Positions 25,778 to 33,931 of a stretch of DNA of 64,000 nucleotides are shown piece by piece. A program made the position numbers and the translations under genes. How positions within the stretch are numbered: the first letter of the stretch is position 1; every line of letters begins with the position of its first letter. The notes below the pieces were generated by a model. That model was given only the letters and a program-made list of their open reading frames with translations, did not search any database and was not told the DNA's origin. Source of the stretch: Amycolatopsis tucumanensis. GTDB lineage: Bacteria; Actinomycetota; Actinomycetes; Mycobacteriales; Pseudonocardiaceae. Location of the stretch: assembly GCF_021654135.1 (NCBI RefSeq), contig NZ_JAKGSD010000048.1:1-64000 (forward strand). The letters are read 5' to 3'.

Positions 25778-25887
25778 CCGTGTTCACCCGGCGCGGTGTG
25801 TTCGGGCTGGTTGCGGGGCTGCCCTCCGCCGCCGCGGCCGCGCACACCGCCCGGCTCGTGCCGTACCGCCAGGAGGAGATCCGATGA
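25774..25887 (+). CDS. Mini-ORF 2, second Tat-signal-like fused peptide
   Basis: The second 37-residue product of the repeat, beginning MTVFTRRGVFGL and ending LVPYRQEEIR. It overlaps mini-ORF 1 and the GH127 gene by four bases each (ATGA). The twin-arginine pair and hydrophobic core are kept although the middle has diverged from mini-ORF 1. Interpretation is the same: a by-product of tandem duplication that may allow translational coupling. Confidence 0.4.
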   Translation: MTVFTRRGVFGLVAGLPSAAAAAHTARLVPYRQEEIR

Positions 25888-28328
25888 CGGCCTTCACCCG
25901 CCGCGGCGTGTTCGGGCTGGCCGCGGCGGCGGGGCTGGTCGCGGCGCTGCCACCGGCGACCGCGGTCGCGGACACCGGCCGGCCGCGCCCGCTCGAACTC
26001 GGCCGCGTCCGCCTGCTCGACTCGCGCTACCGGCAGAACATGGAGCGGACCGTCGCGTACCTGCGGTTCGTCGACGCCGACCGGCTGCTGCACATGTTCC
26101 GGGTCACCGCGGGCCTGCCCAGCACAGCCGAACCCTGCGGCGGCTGGGAGGCGCCCGACATCCAGCTGCGCGGCCACACCACCGGCCACCTGCTGTCCGG
26201 TCTCGCGCTGGCGGCCGCCAACACCGGCGACACCGAGCTGGCCGCCAAGGGCGCGAGCATCGTCGCCGCGCTGGCCGAATGCCAGGCCGCCGCGCCCGCC
26301 GCCGGGTTCACCGAGGGCTACCTCTCGGCCTTTCCCGAGCGGGCGTTCGTGGATCTCGAAGCGGGCAAGGTCGTGTGGGCGCCCTACTACACGATCCACA
26401 AGATCATGGCCGGGCTGCTCGACCAGTACCGCCTGCTCGGCAACCGGCAGGCGCTCGACGTGCTGCTCGGCATGGCGCGGTGGGCCCGCACCCGCATGGC
26501 GAACCTGTCGCGCGAGGCGCAGCAGAAGGTGCTGCACACCGAGTTCGGCGGCATGAACGAGACCCTGGCGAGCCTCGCCCTGGTCACCGGCGACCGGCAG
26601 CACCTGGAGACGGCGAAGCTGTTCGACCACGACGAGATCTTCGTGCCGCTGTCCCAGCGGCGGGACACGCTCGCCGGGCGGCACGCCAACACCGACATCG
26701 CCAAGATCGTCGGCGCCGCGGTCGAATGGGACGCCACCGGGGAGGAGTACTACCGCACGATCGCGACCTACTTCTGGGACCAGGTCGTGCACCACCACAC
26801 CTACGTCATCGGCGGCAACGCCAACGCCGAGTTTTTCGGCCCGCCGGACCAGATCGTCAGCCAGCTCGGCGAGAACACCTGCGAGAACTGCAACAGCTAC
26901 AACATGCTCAAGCTGAGCCGTCTGCTGTTCCTGCGGGATCCGTCGCGCACCGACTACCTGGACTACTCGGAGTGGACCCTGCTCAACCAGATGCTGGGGG
27001 AGCAGGACCCGGACTCCGCGCACGGGTTCGTCACCTACTACACCGGCCTCGTCCCCGGCGCGCAGCGCAAGGGCAAGGAAGGCGTGGTGTCGGACCCCGG
27101 CACGTACTCCAGTGACTACCGCAACTTCACCTGCGACCACGGCACCGGCCTGGAGACGCACGTGAAGTACGCCGAGAACATCTACTACGCCGCCGACGAC
27201 GGACTGTGGGTCAACCAGTTCATACCGTCCGAAGTGGACTACAGCGGTGTCCGGATCCGGCTGGAGACCGAGTACCCCTACGACGAAACCGTGCGGCTGC
27301 ACGTTTCCGGCGCCGGTGCTTTCGCGCTGCGGGTGCGGATCCCGTCTTGGGCGACGCACGCGAGGCTGTTCGTCAACGGCGAGGCGATGCGCGCCGAGCC
27401 CGGCCGGTTCGCCGTGGTGCGGCGGCGGTGGCGGGACGGTGACGTCGTGGAGCTGCGGCTGCCGATGACCGTTCAATGGCGGCCGGCGCCGGACAACCCG
27501 GCCGTGCACGCCCTCACCTACGGCCCGCTGGTGCTCGCCGCCCGCCACGGCGACTCCGTGCCCGCGGTGATCCCCACGGTCGACCCGCGGTCGCTGCGGC
27601 GCGAGCCGGGGCGGGCGGAGTTCAGCGTGCAGGCCGGGGACCGGCGGCTGCGGCTGAGCCCGTTCCTGGACGTGCACCACGAGCACTACAGCGTGTACTT
27701 CGCGTTGCCGCCGTCGCGTCCCGCGCCGCGGACGGTCGCCGTGTTCCCGCTGCGCGACGCGCGCGAGAGCACCGGCCGGTGGCCGGACGCGGAGCTCGCC
27801 AGCGGCGCGGTGTTCGGCGATCGCGGCGTGGAGCTCGACGGCGCCGGCGCGCACGTGCGGCTGCCCTCCGGGCTGCTGGCGGACCTCACCGCGGCGACGA
27901 TCGCGATGTGGGTGCGGGCCGACACCATCGTGAACTCCACGCGCGTGTTCGACCTCGGGTTCAACGCCCAGTCCTACGCCTTCCTCACGCCGCGCACCGG
28001 CCTCGGTCGGGCCCGCTTCGCGATGAAGCTGGCCGGCATGGAGGGCGAGGACTTCGCAGACGCCGCGGTGCCCTTGACCGCCGGAGTGTGGACGCACGTC
28101 GCGGTGACGCTGGGCGAGCGGATCCGGCTGTACTTCGACGGCGAGCTGACCGGGGAGAACCCGGCGCCCCGCATGAGCCCGCTGCTGCTCGGCGCGACGC
28201 AGCTGAACTACCTGGGCCGCTCGCAGAACGTCAAACACCCCTACCTGGACGGCGCGGTCGCGGACTTCCGCCTGTACGGCCGCGAGCTGACCACCGCCGA
28301 GATCCGGGAGGTGGCCGCGGCGAGCTGA
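25884..28328 (+). CDS. Tat-exported GH127/GH146-like beta-L-arabinofuranosidase with LamG-like domain
   Basis: An 814-residue protein with a twin-arginine signal (FTRRGVFGLAAAAG) ending near TAVADT. The (alpha/alpha)6 barrel of the former DUF1680 family follows (about 40-430), with GENTCENCNSYNMLK, which should supply a zinc-binding Glu and Cys. The second cysteine motif reads FTCDHGTGLE. Characterised members usually have two adjacent cysteines there, so one zinc ligand appears to be Asp. Beta domains follow, then a concanavalin/LamG-like domain (about 615-810). It would remove beta-L-arabinofuranose from plant glycans, complementing the rhamnosidases. A strong hairpin follows the stop. Confidence 0.82.
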   Translation: MTAFTRRGVFGLAAAAGLVAALPPATAVADTGRPRPLELGRVRLLDSRYRQNMERTVAYLRFVDADRLLHMFRVTAGLPSTAEPCGGWEAPDIQLRGHTTGHLLSGLALAAANTGDTELAAKGASIVAALAECQAAAPAAGFTEGYLSAFPERAFVDLEAGKVVWAPYYTIHKIMAGLLDQYRLLGNRQALDVLLGMARWARTRMANLSREAQQKVLHTEFGGMNETLASLALVTGDRQHLETAKLFDHDEIFVPLSQRRDTLAGRHANTDIAKIVGAAVEWDATGEEYYRTIATYFWDQVVHHHTYVIGGNANAEFFGPPDQIVSQLGENTCENCNSYNMLKLSRLLFLRDPSRTDYLDYSEWTLLNQMLGEQDPDSAHGFVTYYTGLVPGAQRKGKEGVVSDPGTYSSDYRNFTCDHGTGLETHVKYAENIYYAADDGLWVNQFIPSEVDYSGVRIRLETEYPYDETVRLHVSGAGAFALRVRIPSWATHARLFVNGEAMRAEPGRFAVVRRRWRDGDVVELRLPMTVQWRPAPDNPAVHALTYGPLVLAARHGDSVPAVIPTVDPRSLRREPGRAEFSVQAGDRRLRLSPFLDVHHEHYSVYFALPPSRPAPRTVAVFPLRDARESTGRWPDAELASGAVFGDRGVELDGAGAHVRLPSGLLADLTAATIAMWVRADTIVNSTRVFDLGFNAQSYAFLTPRTGLGRARFAMKLAGMEGEDFADAAVPLTAGVWTHVAVTLGERIRLYFDGELTGENPAPRMSPLLLGATQLNYLGRSQNVKHPYLDGAVADFRLYGRELTTAEIREVAAAS

Positions 28329-28346
28329 CGCGACGTCGGAAAACCG

Positions 28347-28378
28347 CCAGCCTGGCCGTTCCCGTGCGGCCAGGCTGG
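28347..28378 (+). terminator. Hairpin terminator after the glycoside hydrolase operon
   Basis: A perfect 12-bp stem, CCAGCCTGGCCG (28347-28358) with CGGCCAGGCTGG (28367-28378), ends the hydrolase operon. It stops 4 bases before the next ATG, so it would also cover the ribosome binding site of that gene on any read-through transcript. Confidence 0.7.
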
Positions 28379-28382
28379 TGCC

Positions 28383-28865
28383 ATGACCACTGCTGCTGTC
28401 CGGTTCCGGGTCCACCCGATCGACCCCGGCGAGCTGAACTGCGTGCGCGCCGGCGGACTCGACGTGTCGGGTCGCCCGGTCGAGCGAATCTACGCCGACG
28501 GCGGGGAACCGCTGCGGTGCTGCTTGCGCGACGCCAGGACGGGTGAACGCTGCCTGCTGTTCGGGTACGAGCCGCGGCTGCCCGGGAAAGCGAGCCCCTA
28601 CCGCGAGATCGGCGCCGTGTTCGTGCACGCCAGGGACTGCGGCGGGCCCGCGCGCACGGACGAGTACCCGCGGGAGTGGCTGCGCCGGCCGCAGGTGCTG
28701 CGCGCGTACGACCACCGCGGCTGGATCCACCCCGCGACGACGGTGCACGACGGCACCGACCCGGTCGCCGCGCTCGGCGAGGTGCTGGCCGCGCCCGGGG
28801 TGGTCGAGGTGCACAGCCGCAACGTCGCTTACGGCTGCTTCATGTTCGCCGCGACCGCCGGGTGA
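28383..28865 (+). CDS. DUF1203 family protein
   Basis: A 160-residue cytoplasmic protein. Its pattern (FRVHPIDPGELNCVR near the start, LFGYEPRLPGKASPYREIGAVFVHA in the middle, VHSRNVAYGCFMF at the end) matches the DUF1203 family, whose function is unknown. No signal peptide or membrane segment. The ATG follows directly after the hairpin stem with no clear ribosome binding site, so it may be expressed from a leaderless transcript. Confidence 0.75.
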   Translation: MTTAAVRFRVHPIDPGELNCVRAGGLDVSGRPVERIYADGGEPLRCCLRDARTGERCLLFGYEPRLPGKASPYREIGAVFVHARDCGGPARTDEYPREWLRRPQVLRAYDHRGWIHPATTVHDGTDPVAALGEVLAAPGVVEVHSRNVAYGCFMFAATAG

Positions 28866-28904
28866 AGCCCTGCGGCCCCGGCCCGCCGCCCATACCATCG
28901 CTGC

Positions 28905-29699
28905 ATGCGTCTCGATCTGAGCGGGAAGACGGCACTGGTCACCGGTTCGACGCAGGGCATCGGCGCGGCGATCGTGCTCGGGCTGGCACGGGCGGGCGCC
29001 CGGGTCGCCGTCAACGGCCGCAGCGCGGACAAGGTGACGAAGGCGATCGAGCAGCTGACCGCCGAGGTGCCCGACGCCCAGGTGGTGCCGGTGGTCGCCG
29101 ACATCGCGAGCGAGCAGGGCGCGCGCGACGCGCTGGACCAGCTGCCGCGCGCCGACATCCTGGTCAACAACCTGGGCATCTTCGGGTCCGCCGATCCGCT
29201 GGAGATCAGCGACGACGAGTGGCGCCGGTACTTCGAGGTGAACGTGCTCGCCGCGGTTCGGCTCACCCGCGCCTACCTGCCCGGCATGACCGAGCGGGGC
29301 TGGGGCCGCGTCCAGTACATCGCGAGCGACTCGGCGATCGTCATCCCCGCCGAGATGATCCACTACGGCATGTCGAAAACGGCGCTGCTGGGCGTTTCCC
29401 GCGGTTTCGCGAAGGCCGCCGCGGGCACCGGGGTGACCGTGAACGCCGTGATCGCCGGGCCGACGCACACCGGCGGCGTGGAGGACTTCGTGTACCAGCT
29501 CGTCGACCGCGACCTGCCGTGGGACGAGGCGCAGAAGGAGTTCATGCGCGTGCACCGGCCGCAGTCGTTGCTGCAGCGCCTGATCGAGCCGGAGGAGATC
29601 GCGAACATGGTGGTCTACCTCAGCTCGCCGCAGGCGTCGGCGACGACCGGGGCGGCAGTGCGCGTGGACGGCGGATACGTGGATTCGATCGTGCCCTGA
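28905..29699 (+). CDS. Short-chain dehydrogenase/reductase
   Basis: A 264-residue classical SDR. The cofactor loop VTGSTQGIGAAI (about 13-24), the NNLG motif, the YGMSK catalytic pair (about residue 153) and a typical C-terminal VRVDGGYVDSIVP are visible. An arginine after the glycine motif (NGRSADK) suggests NADP(H). The substrate cannot be told. It precedes the NADH dehydrogenase by 18 bases. Confidence 0.85.
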   Translation: MRLDLSGKTALVTGSTQGIGAAIVLGLARAGARVAVNGRSADKVTKAIEQLTAEVPDAQVVPVVADIASEQGARDALDQLPRADILVNNLGIFGSADPLEISDDEWRRYFEVNVLAAVRLTRAYLPGMTERGWGRVQYIASDSAIVIPAEMIHYGMSKTALLGVSRGFAKAAAGTGVTVNAVIAGPTHTGGVEDFVYQLVDRDLPWDEAQKEFMRVHRPQSLLQRLIEPEEIANMVVYLSSPQASATTGAAVRVDGGYVDSIVP

Positions 29700-29717
29700 C
29701 CGGACGGGGGAGGCGTC

Positions 29718-31007
29718 ATGACCAAGCGCATCGTGATCGTCGGCGGCGGTTTCGCCGGCTTCTCGGCGGCCCGTGCACTGCTCAAGACCCTCCCGCCGGA
29801 TTCCGGCACGGAGATCGTGCTGGTCAACCGCACCGACTACTTCCTGTACCTGCCGCTGCTGCCCGAGGTCGCGGCGGCGGTGATCGACCCGCGGCGCGTC
29901 ACCGTGTCGCTGCCCGCCGCGCTGCCCGGAATCCGGCTCGCGCTCGGCGAGGTGACGGCGCTGGCGCTGGACGACCGCAAGCTGACGTATGTGGACCCGG
30001 AGGGCACGTCGCGCGGGCTCGAGTACGACCGCCTGATCATCGCGGTCGGCAGCGTCAACAAGCTGCTGCCGATCCCGGGCATCGCCGAGCACGCGCACGG
30101 GTTCCGCAGCGTGTCGGAGGCGTTGTTCCTGCGTGATCACGTGATCCGGCAGGTCGAGCTGGCGGCCGCGGCGGACGACCCGGCGGAGCGGGACGCGCGC
30201 TGCACGTTCGTCGTGGTCGGCGCCGGTTACACCGGGACCGAGGTGGCCGCGCAGGGGCCGCTGTTCACCAGCGCCATCGCGCGGCACCACCGCGAGCTGG
30301 ACGGGCAGCGGATGCGGTGGCTGCTGCTGGACCTGGCGCCCAAGGTGCTGCCCGAGCTGGACCGCAGGCTGTCGCGCGCCGCGGACCGGGTGCTGCGGCG
30401 GCGGGGTGTGGAGATCATGACGGAGACGTCGGTGAAGGAGGCGACGACCGACGGCGTGCTGCTGACGACCGGTGATTTCGTGCCCACCCGGACGCTCGCG
30501 TGGTGCGTCGGTGTGCGCCCCGACCCGCTGGTGGAGTCCGCGGGTGTCGCGACCCAGCGGGGGCGGCTCTGCGTCGAGCCCACGCTGGTCGTGCCCGGCC
30601 ACCCGGACGTGTTCGCCTGCGGGGACGCCGCGGCAGTGCCGGACCTGACCCGGCCGGGCGAGGTGACGGCGATGACGGCCCAGCACGCCACGCGGCAGGG
30701 CACGCTGGCCGGGCTCAACGTGGCGGCGACCCTGGGGTACGGCGAGGTGCGCCAGTACAAGCACCACGACCTCGGTTTCGTGGTCGACCTGGGCGGCGCC
30801 CAAGCGGCGGCCAACCCGTTGCACGTCCCGCTGTCGGGCCTGCCGGCGAAGGCGGTGACACGCGGCTACCACCTGATGGCGATGCCGGGAAACCGCATCC
30901 GGACCGCGGTGGACTGGGCGCTGGACGCGACGATCGGCCGCCAGACGGTGCAGCTCGGGCTGGTGCGCTCGGACGAGGTGCCACTGGAGACGTCGCAGGT
31001 GCGTTGA
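29718..31007 (+). CDS. Type II NADH dehydrogenase-like FAD oxidoreductase
   Basis: A 429-residue pyridine nucleotide-disulphide-type flavoprotein. An N-terminal FAD loop (IVIVGGGFAGFSAAR), a second nucleotide loop (FVVVGAGYTGTEVA, about residue 165) for NAD(P)H, and the FAD-binding VFACGDAA motif (about 300) follow the NDH-2 pattern. There is no redox CxxxxC pair, which excludes lipoamide or mercuric reductases. It probably passes electrons from NADH to menaquinone at the membrane surface without pumping protons. GGGGGAGGCGTC precedes the ATG. Confidence 0.82.
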   Translation: MTKRIVIVGGGFAGFSAARALLKTLPPDSGTEIVLVNRTDYFLYLPLLPEVAAAVIDPRRVTVSLPAALPGIRLALGEVTALALDDRKLTYVDPEGTSRGLEYDRLIIAVGSVNKLLPIPGIAEHAHGFRSVSEALFLRDHVIRQVELAAAADDPAERDARCTFVVVGAGYTGTEVAAQGPLFTSAIARHHRELDGQRMRWLLLDLAPKVLPELDRRLSRAADRVLRRRGVEIMTETSVKEATTDGVLLTTGDFVPTRTLAWCVGVRPDPLVESAGVATQRGRLCVEPTLVVPGHPDVFACGDAAAVPDLTRPGEVTAMTAQHATRQGTLAGLNVAATLGYGEVRQYKHHDLGFVVDLGGAQAAANPLHVPLSGLPAKAVTRGYHLMAMPGNRIRTAVDWALDATIGRQTVQLGLVRSDEVPLETSQVR

Positions 31008-31074
31008 CCGTCTTCTTTGGACTCTTGGACTCGGCCCCGGTCGACTGGGATTGCGGGCACCGGCAAACCGGACC

Positions 31075-31799
31075 ATCAAAGTGCTGGTGGAGGCCAATGG
31101 TCAGGTCCAGGTGCTCATCGAGGCCAAGAAGATCAACGATCCCTTGCGCATCGAGCACGCACCGCAGCTCTTCCGGTACTTCGCGGTCACGAACGCGCGG
31201 ATCGCCATTCTGACCAACGGTGAGGTCTACGAGTTCTACACCGACCTCGACGCGCCCAACCACATGGACTCCAAGCCCTTCCTGGTGCTGAACTTCTCGG
31301 ACATCGACGAGACCCTCCTGCCGGAGCTCGCCAAGCTGGCGAAGGACTCCTTCAACCTCGAATCGGTCATCAGCGCCGCCGGTGAATTGAAGTACATCGG
31401 CCAGTTGAAGCGCGTGTTGGCGGCTCAGTTCAAACAGCCGGAGGACGAATGGGTGCGTTTCCTGACCACCCGGGTCTACGACGGCTCCTTCACTCAGCGG
31501 GTCCGCGACAAGTTCGTGCCGTTGGTCGACAAGGCCATGCGGCAGTTCCTCAACGAGCAGGCGTCCTGCTCGACGACAACAACCGCAAGCCCGTCGCGCG
31601 GCTCTGGTTCAACCGCAGCCAGAAGTACCTCGGCGTGTTCGACGAGAACAAGGTCGAGACGCGCATTCCCATCGAATCGTCCGAGGACATCTACCAGCAC
31701 GCGGACCATCTGCGGACGACGGTGCGCCGGTATCTGGGCCGCCCTGTGGCGGTTGTGGAGCCGGGCGCCGGCGCCAGTCCGGTTCCCCTGCAGGCCTGA
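31075..31799 (+). pseudogene. Remnant of a type I restriction-endonuclease-R-like (HsdR N-terminal family) protein
   Basis: The first frame encodes a segment of the small HsdR_N-like nuclease family, from KVLVEANGQVQVLIEAKK (retaining the E-x-K of the PD-(D/E)xK core) through VTNARIAILTNGEVYEFY to DKAMRQFLNEQ, ending at 31560. Homology resumes in another frame at 31563 (VLLDDNNRKPVARLWFNRSQKYLGVF) and ends at 31799. About 85 N-terminal residues and about 80 internal residues are missing compared with intact relatives. No start codon or ribosome binding site fits. It is an isolated relic with no methylase or specificity gene nearby. The rest of 31008-31978 shows no gene. Confidence 0.75.
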
Positions 31800-31934
31800 G
31801 AGCGGTTCGCAAGCACCTCCCCGCCGCGGTTCCCCGCTGCGCGCATCCGCGCGAATGCCGGTGTGCCTGAATGTGCACGCCCTCCAACCCGTTGACGCCC
31901 GCACCCTTGACTTCCGCGCCACCCGGGACCAAGC

Positions 31935-31951
31935 TGTCCGTCAGGCGGACA
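31935..31951. promoter_or_regulatory. Inverted repeat upstream of the ring-cleavage operon
   Basis: TGTCCG-TCAGG-CGGACA is a perfect 6-bp inverted repeat ending 27 bases before the DoxX start. A TTGACT lies 26 bases upstream. It could be the operator for the IclR regulator encoded at the far end of the operon. Confidence 0.4.
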
Positions 31952-31978
31952 CTGGTCCGAAAGTGAAGAGGTGCGGTG

Positions 31979-32488
31979 ATGGACCTCGGTCTGGCGCTGC
32001 TGCGGCTCCTGCTCGCCGCGCTGCTGTTCGGCCACAGCACGCAGAAGCTGCTGGGCTGGTTCCACGGCGCCGGCCGCGCGGGCACCGCCCAGGTCTTCGA
32101 ACAGTGGGGCTTCGTCCCGGGGCGCCGGCTCGTCCTCGTCGCGGGGGTGGCTGAGCTCGCGGGCGCCGGGAGCTTCGCGCTGGGGCTGCTCACCCCCGGC
32201 GGCGCCGCGGTGATCGTGGGCACCATGGCCGTCGCCGCGGTCGCCACCGCTCCCAACGGCTTCTGGGCGCAGCGGGGCGGCTGCGAGGTGCCCTTCTGCT
32301 ACGGCGCGCTCGCCCTCGTCCTCGCATTCACCGGTCCCGGCGCCTGGTCCCTGGACCACGCCCTGAACCTGCACTTCGGCCCGTGGTGGGGCCTCGGCGC
32401 GCTCGCGCTCGGGCTGCTCGCCGCCGCCGTCCCCCTCACCGCCCGCGCCCGCGTGCTGCGCGCACGGGCCACGACCACCACGAGGTGA
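31979..32488 (+). CDS. DoxX-family membrane protein
   Basis: A 169-residue protein with four hydrophobic helices (about 3-20, 50-72, 77-97 and 110-150) of the DoxX/DoxD type. The conserved start ALLRLLLAALLFGHSTQKLLGWF is typical. The ATG at 31979 is preferred to the GTG at 31976; GAAGAGG lies upstream. DoxX proteins are linked to redox or membrane quinone functions, but the specific role here is unknown. It leads the operon, with 3 bases before the amidohydrolase. Confidence 0.8.
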   Translation: MDLGLALLRLLLAALLFGHSTQKLLGWFHGAGRAGTAQVFEQWGFVPGRRLVLVAGVAELAGAGSFALGLLTPGGAAVIVGTMAVAAVATAPNGFWAQRGGCEVPFCYGALALVLAFTGPGAWSLDHALNLHFGPWWGLGALALGLLAAAVPLTARARVLRARATTTTR

Positions 32489-32491
32489 CCC

Positions 32492-33931
32492 ATGACCGGC
32501 CCCATCCTGTTCCGCGACGCCACGATCCTGTCCATGGACCCGGCGATCGGCGACCTCGAGAGCGGCGACCTCCTCGTCCGCGGCGACCGCATCGAGCAGG
32601 TCGGGCACAACCTGGAGGCACCGCCCGGAACAACCGTCGTCGACGCGCGAGGCGGCATCCTCCTGCCCGGCATGGTCGACACCCACCGGCACATGTGGCA
32701 GACCGCCCTGCGCGGCCTCGGCGCCGACTGGACCCTGTCCCAGTACTTCGTCTTCTACTACCTGAACTGGGGCAAGATCTTCCGCCCCGAGGACATCCAC
32801 GCCGGCAACCTGCTGTCCGCCATCGAGGCGCTCGACGCCGGCGTCACCACCACCGTCGACTGGTCCCACGGCCTGCAGACCCCAGAACACGGGGACGCCG
32901 CCGTCGAGGCCCTGCGCGCGGTGCCCGGCCGCTTCGTCCTGGCCTACGGCAACCTCCTCGGCGCGCCCTGGGAATGGGCCAACTCCACGGAGTTCCGCGC
33001 GTTCGTCGACCGCCACTTCACCTCCCGCGACGACATGCTCGGCCTGCAGCTGGCCTTCGACGTCACCGGCGACGCGGCGTTCCCCGAGAAGGGCGCCTTC
33101 GAGGCCGCCCGCGAACTCGACCTGCGCGTCACCACGCACGCCGGTGTCTGGGGCGCCACCGGCGACGACGGCATCCGCCTCATGTGGGACAACGGCTTCT
33201 GCACGCCCGGCGTCACCTACGTGCACGCGGCGACCCTGACCGAGGACTCCTACCAGCGCATCGCGGCCTCCGGCGGCACCGCGTCGGTCTCCACCGAGAG
33301 CGAGCAGAGCGCCGGCCAGGGCTACCCGCCCACCTGGCAGCTGCGCAGGCACGGCATCCCGGTGTCCCTGTCGATGGACACCAGCGTGTGGTGGAGCGGC
33401 GACCTGTTCTCCGCCATGCGCGCGACCCTGTCCGCGGACCGGTCGCGCGAGCACCTCGAAGCCCACGCGGCGGGCGAAACCGTGGTGCACAACAAACTCC
33501 GCGCCCGCGACGTCGTCGAGTGGGCCACCATCGGCGGCGCCCGCGCCCTCGGCCTGGACGACCGGATCGGCTCGCTCACCCCGGGCAAGAAGGCCGACGT
33601 GGTACTCATCAAGAACGACCGCTCACCGGTGATGTTCCCCGTCCTGCACCCCTACGGACACGTCGTCTACCAGGCCGGGCGCGGCGACGTGCACACCGTG
33701 CTGGTCAACGGGACCGTCGTCAAACGCGACCACCAGCTCGTCGTCCCGGGCCTGGACCGGGCACGGGCCGCGGTCGAGGCGACCGTGTCCTACGCGCGGT
33801 CCACCATGGGCGAGGAGGCCTGGCAGCAAGCCCGCGAGCCGGAGATCCCGGCGACCGAGGTGATCCCCAACCCCTACACCTACACGGACTACACGGGCGA
33901 CGGCGTCGCCGTGCAGCACGCGGACGCATGA
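32492..33931 (+). CDS. Amidohydrolase of the ATZ/TRZ-cytosine deaminase-like group
   Basis: A 479-residue metal-dependent hydrolase. A small N-terminal beta domain precedes the barrel motif GMVDTHRHMWQT (HxH metal ligands, about residues 66-68). Further ligands appear in VTTHAGVWG, VHAATL and LSMDTSVWW (Asp). Deaminases of this group usually have HxxE after the third ligand; here the sequence is HAGVWG, so the usual glutamate acid/base is absent or displaced. It may hydrolyse or deaminate a ring substituent on the compound later cleaved by the dioxygenase in the same operon. It overlaps the CoA-transferase gene by 4 bases. Confidence 0.82.
   Translation: MTGPILFRDATILSMDPAIGDLESGDLLVRGDRIEQVGHNLEAPPGTTVVDARGGILLPGMVDTHRHMWQTALRGLGADWTLSQYFVFYYLNWGKIFRPEDIHAGNLLSAIEALDAGVTTTVDWSHGLQTPEHGDAAVEALRAVPGRFVLAYGNLLGAPWEWANSTEFRAFVDRHFTSRDDMLGLQLAFDVTGDAAFPEKGAFEAARELDLRVTTHAGVWGATGDDGIRLMWDNGFCTPGVTYVHAATLTEDSYQRIAASGGTASVSTESEQSAGQGYPPTWQLRRHGIPVSLSMDTSVWWSGDLFSAMRATLSADRSREHLEAHAAGETVVHNKLRARDVVEWATIGGARALGLDDRIGSLTPGKKADVVLIKNDRSPVMFPVLHPYGHVVYQAGRGDVHTVLVNGTVVKRDHQLVVPGLDRARAAVEATVSYARSTMGEEAWQQAREPEIPATEVIPNPYTYTDYTGDGVAVQHADA

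Larger units (their letters stand above)
25632..25961 (+). repeat. Three imperfect 110-bp tandem repeats spanning the GH106/GH127 junction
   Basis: Units start near 25632, 25742 and 25852. Each contains the end of the GH106 gene (encoding LVPYRQE-IR), a GGAGG ribosome binding site, an ATGA start/stop overlap, and the beginning of a Tat signal (FTRRGVFGL). The best conserved parts are the ribosome binding site and the twin-arginine region; the middle has diverged. The period of 110 is not a multiple of three, so each copy closes one frame and opens another. Confidence 0.85.

Noticed and set aside
25674..31097. A continuous minus-strand open frame of about 1800 codons over GH127, DUF1203, SDR and NADH dehydrogenase
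   Set aside because: Same compositional artefact; all four plus-strand genes have clear domains and ribosome binding sites.
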